Of a DNA stretch of 64,000 nucleotides, positions 52,323 to 61,058 are shown in pieces. A model generated the notes under the pieces. The model did not search any database and had not been told where the DNA came from. It saw only the letters and a list, made by a program, of their open reading frames with translations. A program made the translations under genes and the position numbers. Positions within the stretch are counted from its first letter, which is position 1. Each line of letters opens with the position of its first letter. Source of the stretch: Nitrosomonas sp. (GTDB lineage Bacteria > Pseudomonadota > Gammaproteobacteria > Burkholderiales > Nitrosomonadaceae); assembly GCF_019752095.1 (NCBI RefSeq), contig NZ_JAIEMO010000009.1, positions 1-64,000 of the forward strand. The letters are read 5' to 3'.

Positions 52323-55300
52323 CGCACTTGGATCACTCGTTGTCAAACTTGCACTTGAGCACGCTCAGTACACGCAAGGACTGGATAAATCTAGCCAGGG
52401 CGCATTGAAGTTTGCAAGAGATACGCAAAAAAGCTTTGATGAGGCGGGCGCTCGTGCCAAGGAATTTATGTCCGGCATTGCTGCCGGTGCTGTTGGCGCG
52501 ATTGCATCAGTGGTGGGAATACAACAATCGATCCAGAGAGTTGGCGACTCGATTAATCTTCTTGCAAGCATTAATGATGCGGCAGAAAAAACAGGGTCAT
52601 CGGTCGATGATCTTTCCCGAATTGAGCAAGTTTCCAGAAATTTTGGTGATTCTTTTGTCGCTATAGATACCGCCCTGGGTAGATTATCCAGGGGATTGGC
52701 AGAATTTAAAGACCCTAGCAATGAAGCTGTACGCGCTCTGGATTCTATTGGCGTGGCAACTCATGACAGCAATGGCGAGTTACGCAAGGCAGCAGATGTT
52801 TACATAGACGTTGCCAGGTCGTTGCAGCAATATGAAGATGGCGCACAAAAAACAGCGGTTGCCAATGCGCTGTTTGGCCGCACTGGGATTGAATTGCTAC
52901 CAGCAATGAACAATCTTGCAGCTGGTATAGATAATGTCAGAGGGGTATCTGCTGCAACCACATTGGCCGCAGACGACCTGAAAGATGCGATGGCGTTAAC
53001 CAGGGCAAATGTTGATAATCTGTTTGTGACGATGGCGGCAAATTTATTGCCCACATTGAGCAACATCATTGCGGCTGTCAACGGATCATCCAATGAGATG
53101 ACCAACCTGTCCAATTCCAGCAGCATTGTTTCGTCCGTTCTAAAAGGGATGGTCATTACTGGATACACCGTGATCGATGTATTCAAGGGCGTTGGCCGAG
53201 AGATCGGTGGCCGGGTTGCTCAATTGGCGGCATTGGCCAGGCTTGATTTCAAATCCGCCGGATTTATCGGTGACGAAATAGCCAAGGATTCTATCAAGGC
53301 TCGGGAAGAATACGACAAGTTTATCGATACGGTGTTGAGTGGTGAGCAAAAAACCGCGCAGGCAGTAACGAGTGGTGGCACCAAGAAGATTATCGACTTC
53401 CAGCAAAGGATGCCGACTGCAATTGATGCGACTACCCGGTCGATTGAAAAACAAACCAAGGCGTTTGATATTGAGGTCGTAAAACTCAAACAATATGAAT
53501 CCGAAGCCAAGCGCGCACGAGATATCACAGCCAGCGTAGCTACCAAGCAAGAAATCTACAATCAAACACTAGAAGAGCTAGAACGCCTGCGTCCGTACTT
53601 GAGCGTTGATGCATACAGTAGGGCATTGCAGAAAGCGCAAGTAGAGCTGCAAGGAACGGCCCAGGTCAACAAGACAGTTACCAGTGAAATGGGTCAGATG
53701 TGGATTCAGACTGGCCGCAATATTCAATCTACACTCGCTAACAGCATATTTGATTTCTTCAATGATGGCCTTGATGGCATGTTGAGAAACGTCAAGAATG
53801 CAGTCGGTAGAATTGCGTCAGAATTCGCTGCTCTGAAGATTGCTCAATCGATTGGCTTAAGTTCCATTTTCGGCGGCGGTTCTGGTGGAACTGGATCGCA
53901 ATATGGTGGCAGTAATCTGCTCAATATTGCATCTTTGGGAACCAATGCGCTGTCTTTTGTGCGTGGTGGGTTTGGCATACCTAGTGTTGCTGGAGCAGGT
54001 CTTGGTCTTTTTGGAGGCAATGCTGCTGCTTTTGGCGGCGGATTGGCCGGCGATGCTATTGGCGGTCTTGCTGCTGGAGGATTTACATCAAGTGCCGCAA
54101 GTGCCGCCAGTCTAGGAGCGTCGGTTGCTTCTTTTGCTGGGCCCGCAATTGTTGTGGCAGCAGTCGATCAAATTGCTCGATTGCTTGCTGGAGACAAAAT
54201 GCTAGGTGGTGCGGCTGGTAAGATTCTTAATTATGTTCCTGTTTTGGGACCATTAATTAATGGGCTATTCGGTCGCGGTCCACTCAAGCAAAAGTCAACC
54301 TCACTTACCGGCAACATTGGAGCTGATGGATTTCAGAGCGGTTTTCTTCAAACCGATTTCGTTGCGAAGGGTGGTTTGTTTCGCAGTGATAAGAACGATT
54401 TTGCCAGAATCGATGCGGTTACCGGCGCGATTGAAACTGACAATCGGAAGCTTAATGAATTCGCCGCCGGGCTATCCAAAGTATCTAAAGACGTTATCGG
54501 ACTGATCAGCGACACGACGGTACAGACATCGGCTGGTCTGAGGAAGATTGGAGTTGATCTTGGTTTGAGTTTGGACGGCATTAATAACTTCAGGCATACG
54601 ATTGATCTTGTTTCAGAAAAAGGAGAGATGCTATCTGACGAGCAAATCTCAGAAGAAATAGCACGAATTACAGATGGTTTGGCTCGTGGATTGCTGCCTG
54701 AAGTTGATAGCCTAGCCAAGCGCGGCGAGACGGCGGTTCAAACCATTAATCGGTTGGGAATGGAATTCAGTTCGCTGGCGGAGGCTGCGCAAAACCTGGG
54801 CGCATCGGCTGAATATGCAAAAGGATTAATCGGCAGTCTGTCAATTCAGCAGCGCACCGCATTTCTTGATAATTACGGCGGATCAGAACAATTATTATCC
54901 GATTCTGCAAGTTTCAATCAATTATTCTTAACCGAAGCAGAGCGCATGGCTCCGGCGATTAAATTCGTTGAGGATGGCTTAACCAGCCTTGGATTTTCGG
55001 CTGATCTTACCAAAGATCAATTCAAGGTGCTTGTGCAGACTTTGTTTCAATCGTCATCGGAGGCCGACATTGCTACAGCGTCTCTGCTGCTACACAATAA
55101 CGCGCTGTTTGCTTCTGTTGCTGATTATAAAGCAGCGGCCAAACAAGCGTCAGACACTGCTGCAAAGGTTGGCGAGCTGGGTCAAGCGCAGGAAAGCTAT
55201 ATTGACTCTATCATCAGATCAATACGTGCAATGCAATTCGATTCTGCAGCAAACCAGATTGCGTTGATCAACGAAGAAATAAACAAACTGACTAACTTTG

Positions 55301-55824
55301 CGGATTCACTGAAAAATACGGTTGAGCAAATCAGTCCTCAGAGTCTGGATAGTGCAAAAAATCAGATCATCCAGGCGACACAAGCAGCCAGGGAAGGAAA
55401 AGTGACTGATGTTTCAGCCGCTTTAGCCACATTATCAAGTCAAGATAAATCAGGATTCACTGACAGTTTCTCTTTTGCTCGCAGTAAAGCGCAATCGGTT
55501 GCGTTAATAGATCAATTGTCTCAGGCAATATCTGGTGCCATCTCGTTTAAACAATCATCCATTGCTGATGATCTTCGGATTGCTTCAAGTAGGGCAAGAA
55601 TTCCTGCTTTTGCTGATGGTGGTTTTCATCGTGGAGGCTTGCGTATTGTTGGCGAACGCGGACCTGAATTGGAGCGCACTGGCCCTAGCCAGATCACTGG
55701 CAATAGCGATCTTAAAAAATCGATTGGGAATGACAAGGTGATCGAGGAGCTTGGAAAATTAGTGAAAATACTTAGCTCTGTGACTCAGGGCGGAACGGCA
55801 TTCAGAACCAAGGCGCAAGCATGA
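52318..55824 (+). CDS. Tape measure protein
   Basis: 1168 residues if begun at the ATT at 52318. An in-frame ATG at 52267 would prefix 17 residues that are merely the previous gene read in another frame. The family's usual opening, ALGSLVVKLALEHAQYTQGLDKS, begins right after the ATT, and GGGAG lies seven bases upstream, so a rare ATT start is likely. Residues 40-550 are long helices. Hydrophobic Gly/Ala-rich segments at ~540-640 may cross the host membrane, and FADGGFHRGGLRIVGERGPE near the end is typical. It sets tail length (about 0.15 nm per residue in known phages). Confidence 0.93.
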   Translation: MSALGSLVVKLALEHAQYTQGLDKSSQGALKFARDTQKSFDEAGARAKEFMSGIAAGAVGAIASVVGIQQSIQRVGDSINLLASINDAAEKTGSSVDDLSRIEQVSRNFGDSFVAIDTALGRLSRGLAEFKDPSNEAVRALDSIGVATHDSNGELRKAADVYIDVARSLQQYEDGAQKTAVANALFGRTGIELLPAMNNLAAGIDNVRGVSAATTLAADDLKDAMALTRANVDNLFVTMAANLLPTLSNIIAAVNGSSNEMTNLSNSSSIVSSVLKGMVITGYTVIDVFKGVGREIGGRVAQLAALARLDFKSAGFIGDEIAKDSIKAREEYDKFIDTVLSGEQKTAQAVTSGGTKKIIDFQQRMPTAIDATTRSIEKQTKAFDIEVVKLKQYESEAKRARDITASVATKQEIYNQTLEELERLRPYLSVDAYSRALQKAQVELQGTAQVNKTVTSEMGQMWIQTGRNIQSTLANSIFDFFNDGLDGMLRNVKNAVGRIASEFAALKIAQSIGLSSIFGGGSGGTGSQYGGSNLLNIASLGTNALSFVRGGFGIPSVAGAGLGLFGGNAAAFGGGLAGDAIGGLAAGGFTSSAASAASLGASVASFAGPAIVVAAVDQIARLLAGDKMLGGAAGKILNYVPVLGPLINGLFGRGPLKQKSTSLTGNIGADGFQSGFLQTDFVAKGGLFRSDKNDFARIDAVTGAIETDNRKLNEFAAGLSKVSKDVIGLISDTTVQTSAGLRKIGVDLGLSLDGINNFRHTIDLVSEKGEMLSDEQISEEIARITDGLARGLLPEVDSLAKRGETAVQTINRLGMEFSSLAEAAQNLGASAEYAKGLIGSLSIQQRTAFLDNYGGSEQLLSDSASFNQLFLTEAERMAPAIKFVEDGLTSLGFSADLTKDQFKVLVQTLFQSSSEADIATASLLLHNNALFASVADYKAAAKQASDTAAKVGELGQAQESYIDSIIRSIRAMQFDSAANQIALINEEINKLTNFADSLKNTVEQISPQSLDSAKNQIIQATQAAREGKVTDVSAALATLSSQDKSGFTDSFSFARSKAQSVALIDQLSQAISGAISFKQSSIADDLRIASSRARIPAFADGGFHRGGLRIVGERGPELERTGPSQITGNSDLKKSIGNDKVIEELGKLVKILSSVTQGGTAFRTKAQA

Positions 55825-56735
55825 GGGCATTTATTCCGATCACAATCATTGATTCGATGCTGATCAGCAGCACGGTTGCGGAGCCAGATGCATCAGAACC
55901 TGCCTATGATGTTGCCACGACTTATGCCGAGTTAGATCAGGTTAGCGTGGTGACGACAGACAGTCACTTGGTTTATGAGTCGCTGGTTGCCGGGAATGTC
56001 GGTAATCCGGTCACGGATGAAACGAAGTGGATTCTGAAGGGCAATACCAACCGATTCAGAATGTTTGATTACAATCAGGGCATGCCAAGTATCGGCACTT
56101 CTCCGATGACTGTTGTATTGCGTCCAGGTCGGCGGATTGATTCTTTGATGCTTGATGGATTGAAAGCATCGCTGCTTGATATCACCGTGCGCAATGGAAT
56201 TGATGGGGATGCAGCTTACACGCTGGATGGATATCTTCTTTCTAGGGCGGTTACAACGTGGTATGAGTATTTCTTCGCGCCGTTTATTTACACCAAGACC
56301 GTCGCCACGTTCCAGATTCCTCCGGTTGCTGATCCGGTTATTTATTTAACTCTGTCCGATCCGTCTGGATTGGTGGAACTGGGGCGGTATGCAACAGGCC
56401 AATCGATCCACATCGGAGATATTGAATGGAATCCGATTGTAGATTCAGACAACTACAGCGAAATTACCTGGGATGAATTCGGAAAAGCAACGCTGACTCC
56501 TGTTCCAAGTATTCCAACCAACGAGCACAAGATTTTGACCAAGAAATCCAGGTTAAATGCCGTGCGTCAGTTCAGGGACACGGCGAATGCCAAGGCTGTT
56601 GTTTGGTCTGGTCTGGATGACATGACCAGTCCTTACCAAGAATCTTTGGTTTTGTTCGGGGTTTATAGAAATTTCCAGATTGATATCAGCAACCAGGCTG
56701 AAGCTGTAATAAATTTATCTCTCAAAGGTATCTAA
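55821..56735 (+). CDS. Distal tail protein with chitin-binding-like insert
   Basis: 304 residues; starts in a four-base overlap with the tape measure stop. Residues ~28-75 (PAYDVATTYAELDQVSV, LVYESLVAGNVGNPV, TKWILKG) resemble the CBM5/12 carbohydrate-binding fold used in tail proteins. The rest is beta-rich (TVVLRPGRRIDSLMLDGLKA, GDIEWNPIVDSDNYSEI). A place at the tail tip is inferred from gene order. I cannot name a family for the whole protein. Confidence 0.65.
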   Translation: MRAFIPITIIDSMLISSTVAEPDASEPAYDVATTYAELDQVSVVTTDSHLVYESLVAGNVGNPVTDETKWILKGNTNRFRMFDYNQGMPSIGTSPMTVVLRPGRRIDSLMLDGLKASLLDITVRNGIDGDAAYTLDGYLLSRAVTTWYEYFFAPFIYTKTVATFQIPPVADPVIYLTLSDPSGLVELGRYATGQSIHIGDIEWNPIVDSDNYSEITWDEFGKATLTPVPSIPTNEHKILTKKSRLNAVRQFRDTANAKAVVWSGLDDMTSPYQESLVLFGVYRNFQIDISNQAEAVINLSLKGI

Positions 56736-56736
56736 C

Positions 56737-58485
56737 ATGGTCACACAAGTCACGCCTTTCTCAACGCCGCTGCCCGACACATTCAACCAAACTGCGGAAG
56801 AATTTGAAGCTTCTGCTAATACGCTGGTTAGTGAATTGAATCCCAGGTTCACGCAGATGAATTCAGCTATTTTGGAGATGAATGAATTGGCGTTGAATGC
56901 AGAGACTGCCGCCGGAGAGTTGGCTAATACAGTTTGGGTGTCCGGCACAACGTACACGGCTGGCCAGGTTAGATATAGCCCGGTTGATTTTTATAGTTAT
57001 CGCAGAAAAACGAATGGCGCCGGGACAACTGATCCAAGCCTTGATTTAACCAACTGGGCATTGCAAACCAAAACCACATTTGGCAACTCTGACACCGCAT
57101 CGAGCGCGGTTGATGTGACGTTAACATCATCAAGTGGTCGATTGCAGATTATCAGCATGACTGCTGCCGACAAAAAACTGAACTTGCCATCAGCCACAAC
57201 ACTGGCTAAAGGCGCTCCATTGTTCGTGGTGAACAATAAAGGGCTATATCGTTTCTCTGTGCATAGAAGCGGCGGCACTTTCCTGTGCTACGTTAACCCA
57301 GGCCAAGTGCTTGCATTTGGTTGCTCAGATATCTCCACTGCTGCCGGTGTGTGGTCAATCAGTGGCAGTGATGCTGAAAAGATTTACAGCGGCAATACAG
57401 CGGAAGTTTTAAACTCGGTTGACTCTCGCTTTATTGCGGTATCAATGTTGTCTGCAACCAAAGCGATCTGCGGGTACAAGAATAATGCTACCGGGATCGC
57501 ATACGCCGTCATTTTGAATTATGGATCAGCATCAGGAACTCCGGTCATTGTTAATGCTGATTCAATAAGAAACATCAGCATAGCTGCTCTATCAAGTTCC
57601 AAGGCCGTCATGGTCTACCAGCAGACAGCGAATAGCAACATCAAAGGATGTGTCCTTGATGTGTCTGGCAATTCAATAACGCCAGGGACAGAAAAAACCA
57701 TAATCACCATAGCAAGCGCGAGCGGAGCGAATGGAACATCTCTGGCCGTTCTATCAGCTACCAAATTATTGCTTGCATACATGTACGGCGGCGCGTCATC
57801 AATATCAGAAAAAGTTCTCGATATCTCAGGCAGCACGATTGTTGATGGCACTGAGACCGTGGCCGATGCGTCATCATTCAATGTGGCATCTACGCCTTAT
57901 TTGGTCACGAAGCCAATGGGATCGACAAAGGCTATCGTGGTCTTTTTAGGATCGTCGTTCCAAACAAACATAAGATTGCAGTCAATCTCCGGCGCGACGC
58001 CATCACCAACGGGGACGGTTTTATCAATACCATCTCCTGGTGTCACGCCATCGGCTGGCACCACTTTCGCTGTGTGTGCGATGAATGCGAATAGAACTGT
58101 GATTATCAGATCAGTTGATAGAAAATTTGGCGACATAATCGCATATCTAATCGATACATCGGGCACCACTCCAATCTTAGTCAGTAGCAAAAATATACCG
58201 CTCAGCTATAAAGATGACAATCTGCATCTTTCTGCTGCCAAGATTGATGCAGATAAAATCTACATTACATTCCCTGGCGGTTATAGCCTGGGTGCTGACT
58301 CTCTTGTTTTGACCGTCAGTAGCGATGATCGTATGTATGTCGGTAACGTTTCTGAGAGACTGGAGCCAGGAATAACAGCCGCAGCAGGTTATGTTGCTTG
58401 TGATGCCCTGGATTCTTCTCATGTGATGCAAGTGTGCCGCAATGCTTCAACTTTTTTGAGCGCAAAGACAATAGAAATATCATAA
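56737..58485 (+). CDS. Tail tip/fibre protein with seven ~54-residue repeats (probable beta-propeller)
   Basis: 582 residues. Residues 1-65 are a helical tail-attachment part (TFNQTAEEFEASANTLVSEL). Residues ~66-110 are a CBM5/12-like module (VWVSGTTYTAGQVRY). From ~235 to the end there are seven repeats with a core of the form LSATKAIxxY: 237, 284, 338, 393, 448, 502 and 556. Each of the first repeats is followed by a V-LD-SG strand. The count, length and strand pattern suggest a seven-bladed propeller, probably for receptor contact. Followed by a terminator. Confidence 0.7.
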   Translation: MVTQVTPFSTPLPDTFNQTAEEFEASANTLVSELNPRFTQMNSAILEMNELALNAETAAGELANTVWVSGTTYTAGQVRYSPVDFYSYRRKTNGAGTTDPSLDLTNWALQTKTTFGNSDTASSAVDVTLTSSSGRLQIISMTAADKKLNLPSATTLAKGAPLFVVNNKGLYRFSVHRSGGTFLCYVNPGQVLAFGCSDISTAAGVWSISGSDAEKIYSGNTAEVLNSVDSRFIAVSMLSATKAICGYKNNATGIAYAVILNYGSASGTPVIVNADSIRNISIAALSSSKAVMVYQQTANSNIKGCVLDVSGNSITPGTEKTIITIASASGANGTSLAVLSATKLLLAYMYGGASSISEKVLDISGSTIVDGTETVADASSFNVASTPYLVTKPMGSTKAIVVFLGSSFQTNIRLQSISGATPSPTGTVLSIPSPGVTPSAGTTFAVCAMNANRTVIIRSVDRKFGDIIAYLIDTSGTTPILVSSKNIPLSYKDDNLHLSAAKIDADKIYITFPGGYSLGADSLVLTVSSDDRMYVGNVSERLEPGITAAAGYVACDALDSSHVMQVCRNASTFLSAKTIEIS

Positions 58486-58510
58486 CAAAAATAATTCACG
58501 AACCTTACAG

Positions 58511-58532
58511 GCCGCCATTGAGCGGCTTTTTT
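58511..58532 (+). terminator. Intrinsic terminator before the lysis genes
   Basis: GCCGC (58511-58515) and GCGGC (58522-58526) form a short GC-rich stem with a 6-base loop, followed by six T. Confidence 0.8.
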
Positions 58533-58550
58533 GTTTTTAAAAGGTTGCCA

Positions 58551-58763
58551 ATGCTTCGTCGAAAATATGATGGGTGTCCGTATCTCACTCCGGAGGATCT
58601 GGAAAAAATAGCTGAACTGGCTGCCGAGAAAGCTGTGATCAAGATGACAGATCACGCATACAAATCAATTGGGAAAAGTGTTGTGAGTAGATTTCTTTGG
58701 GCAGTCGGGGTCGTCACGGTTGCTTTTGCTGCCTGGCTGCATTCAAAAGGGATGATTGGATGA
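58551..58763 (+). CDS. Small membrane protein, probable lysis partner
   Basis: 70 residues from the ATG at 58551, preceded by AAGG. CPYLTPEDLEKIAELAAEKAVIKMTDH is helix and residues ~48-65 (FLWAVGVVTVAFAAWLH) one membrane helix. It overlaps the next gene by four bases. Holin/antiholin-like position and size; a DUF6127-like or T-type holin partner is possible, not proven. Confidence 0.65.
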   Translation: MLRRKYDGCPYLTPEDLEKIAELAAEKAVIKMTDHAYKSIGKSVVSRFLWAVGVVTVAFAAWLHSKGMIG

Positions 58764-58999
58764 ACTGGTTCGGCAGGCAGCTTGAAGAACATCATTTGTT
58801 CCGGCGCTTAGTGATCGTTTTCTTTTTGTTCGTTTATCTGGAAGTGACGCGCGAATCATTCAGCTACGCCTATTTCGCAGCAGAGCTCGGCATATCAGCA
58901 ACGGACACAGTTTTGGTTCTCGGCTCACTGCAAACACTCATGACACTGCTCATGGGGTACGCATTCAAAATTTACTCAAATTCAAGACTCAAGGATTGA
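58760..58999 (+). CDS. Holin candidate
   Basis: 79 residues with two membrane segments, ~18-32 (LVIVFFLFVYLEV) and ~50-70 (TVLVLGSLQTLMTLLMGYAF), and a short charged tail. Size, topology and position just before the spanin genes fit a class II holin that permeabilises the inner membrane at lysis. Starts in an ATGA overlap with the preceding small membrane gene. Confidence 0.7.
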   Translation: MNWFGRQLEEHHLFRRLVIVFFLFVYLEVTRESFSYAYFAAELGISATDTVLVLGSLQTLMTLLMGYAFKIYSNSRLKD

Positions 59000-59000
59000 C

Positions 59001-59372
59001 ATGGCGCTTTCACCTTATTTCTGGCTCGGCCTTCTGGTCGTGCTGTTGACCACGTTCGGCACCGGCTACTACACAGGATCAAAGCACACCAGAAACAGCA
59101 TCGAAGCAGATCAGCTGCATGCTCAGTTAGAAGCCGAAGATGCGGCGGAAGAACAGGCTGAAAAGGACAACGTAACAGCGCAGGTATTTGAAAAAGAACG
59201 CGAAGTGATCAGAACGGTTTACATAAAAGTGAAGGAAAGGGTTGATGAAAACATTGATAAAAATACTGGTTATTCTGAGTGCGGTTTGGATGATGACGGC
59301 TTGCGGATCTACAACGAAAATCCAAGAAATAAAACGGATTCCACCGGCAAATTTAATCCAGCCATGCCCTGA
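59001..59372 (+). CDS. Rz: Inner-membrane spanin subunit (Rz-like)
   Basis: 123 residues. One membrane helix at ~5-25 (YFWLGLLVVLLTTFGTGYY), then a long charged coiled coil (QLHAQLEAEDAAEEQAEKDN, VFEKEREVIRTVYIKVKERV), the layout of Rz. With the lipoprotein encoded in the overlapping frame it would fuse inner and outer membranes at the end of lysis. Two bases separate it from the holin gene. Confidence 0.85.
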   Translation: MALSPYFWLGLLVVLLTTFGTGYYTGSKHTRNSIEADQLHAQLEAEDAAEEQAEKDNVTAQVFEKEREVIRTVYIKVKERVDENIDKNTGYSECGLDDDGLRIYNENPRNKTDSTGKFNPAMP

Positions 59373-59508
59373 CCTACCAAAGGCAGCGAACGGTAAATTA
59401 TCAACGATTCTGCGCAACAGCGTGCAGCGATCAGAGATGTACTACGAATGCCAGGCGCGGCATGAGGGATTAATAGATTGGGCGATCAACATCAAGGAGA
59501 GCAAATAG
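59245..59508 (+). CDS. Rz1: Outer-membrane spanin lipoprotein (Rz1-like), overlapping Rz
   Basis: 87 residues from the ATG at 59245, which lies inside Rz in the +1 frame. Signal peptide KTLIKILVILSAVWM ends in the lipobox MTAC with the lipidated Cys at ~20. The mature part is Pro-containing (IPPANLIQPCPDLP) as in Rz1, but longer than lambda Rz1. The overlap with Rz is 128 bases. GGAAAGG lies just before the start. Confidence 0.85.
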   Translation: MKTLIKILVILSAVWMMTACGSTTKIQEIKRIPPANLIQPCPDLPKAANGKLSTILRNSVQRSEMYYECQARHEGLIDWAINIKESK

Positions 59509-59509
59509 C

Positions 59510-61057
59510 ATGGCCACACTTTTAGAAAACGTAATCCGCAAAATACTGCAAGAAGATTTTGTTCGCCTTTTGGGCGGCGCTTTAGTTGACGGAGACGGGA
59601 ACCCGATTGATCTTGGAATTGGTTCTGGTAGCGGTATGGTTCCTTTTTATGCCTACGCTTCTGATCAAAACGGCACAGGGTTTACCTTAGCGAATAGCAC
59701 TGAGCTTGAGTATGTGGCGGTCAAGGTTGCGGCTCCTGATGCAGTTCTGACCGTTGCTGATTTTGCTGGATTATGGTTTCACAGAAAGGGATTGCCTGGT
59801 ACGAGCATACCTGGTGCGGATGGATTGGACGGAAAGAATGGGGGTTTCTCTGTTGTTTACAGTTCAGATACGGCAGCAACAGACCCAGGACAGGGGATTG
59901 TAAAATTTAATAATGCAAACCCGGCGCTTGCAACTGCAATGTATATCAGCGCACTTTCTCCATCCGGCACTGATTTGACTGGATTGATTAGCACCATACC
60001 AAGCGGCGCTAAGTTTGTATTAGAAATTGACTCTCCGGTCTCTGGTGCTCTTGCGGTTTTTCAGTTTACTAGTGTGCCGACGGACAATACAGATTGGTTC
60101 ACGGTATCAATAACCAATCTATCAATGTCGTCGTCATCATTCACGCAAGATGATACCTGCGTGTTCCAGATTATGGGATTCAGCAATATAGCGATCGATC
60201 CAGTAACCGGCAGATTAATGGTTGATGGTGTCGACAAATCTGGCACAACTGAGGTTGCCACTTTTTCTGTATTGCCTGATCCTACCACGGTCCCGCTCAA
60301 TGTTTATTACGTTGCAGCGCAGGATTGTTTTGTTTATGCAAACGGCTCGGAATGGTGGCCGGTAAACCGCAGGGCTATTGTTTACAGATCAGGCAATCCA
60401 ACTACTGTCATCGCTCCGGCTTCGCTGGCTAGTGCAATCGCAGATAATGGATCGGGTAAGGTGCGCGTTACTGCTGCGGCACATGGATTAACGTCTGGCC
60501 AGAATAACGGCAAAATTTACATATCAGGCGGAGGCACATGGACAGCCGGTTTGTATAGATTCACTTATGTCAGCGCAAGCACTTATGATCTTCAAGATGT
60601 TACGTATGGTGCCGGTCTTGGAGTACCAACAGTAGCTAGAGGCAACGCAACCGATGAAATTGTAGTGCAGACAATACACATCCCACCACTGACCACGCAA
60701 TCATCCATCGAACTGTTAATTGCCAGCCTTTACAACGACAGCACTGAAACCAAGCGAACGATAATTGACTGGGAAGGTGTCCGGTTTTATAACAGGAATG
60801 ACAATACATCTGGTAATGACGCGTCTTTTCATGGCCCAACGATCATTAATCTGAATAGCAACACATTGAGGAAGTCTACGCTTGGCCTAGCGTTTGTTGG
60901 TGGAAAATCTACGAGCGGATCTGTTCCTATTGAGGGTACGTTTAATACCGCTGTTGGAACAACCATGATATTAAAAGCCCTGCTTGGTAATTCTACAACG
61001 CCAATTGGCACTGAATCAATCACATTCAACGACATTCGAGCAGTGTGGGAGTCGTAA
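59510..61057 (+). CDS. Tail fibre / receptor-binding protein candidate
   Basis: 515 residues. Helical start (LLENVIRKILQEDFVRLLGGAL), a short collagen-like stretch (LPGTSIPGADGLDGKNGG), then long beta-rich Ser/Thr/Gly regions and a compact C-terminal domain (IDWEGVRFYNRNDNTSG, STLGLAFVGGKST, FNDIRAVW). Composition and place after lysis genes suggest an adsorption fibre. No enzymatic motif seen. Confidence 0.6.
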   Translation: MATLLENVIRKILQEDFVRLLGGALVDGDGNPIDLGIGSGSGMVPFYAYASDQNGTGFTLANSTELEYVAVKVAAPDAVLTVADFAGLWFHRKGLPGTSIPGADGLDGKNGGFSVVYSSDTAATDPGQGIVKFNNANPALATAMYISALSPSGTDLTGLISTIPSGAKFVLEIDSPVSGALAVFQFTSVPTDNTDWFTVSITNLSMSSSSFTQDDTCVFQIMGFSNIAIDPVTGRLMVDGVDKSGTTEVATFSVLPDPTTVPLNVYYVAAQDCFVYANGSEWWPVNRRAIVYRSGNPTTVIAPASLASAIADNGSGKVRVTAAAHGLTSGQNNGKIYISGGGTWTAGLYRFTYVSASTYDLQDVTYGAGLGVPTVARGNATDEIVVQTIHIPPLTTQSSIELLIASLYNDSTETKRTIIDWEGVRFYNRNDNTSGNDASFHGPTIINLNSNTLRKSTLGLAFVGGKSTSGSVPIEGTFNTAVGTTMILKALLGNSTTPIGTESITFNDIRAVWES

Positions 61058-61058
61058 G

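Noticed and set aside
52412..52666. Several shadow frames inside the tape measure gene
   Set aside because: Tape measure coding is continuous and family-typical; the others have no support.
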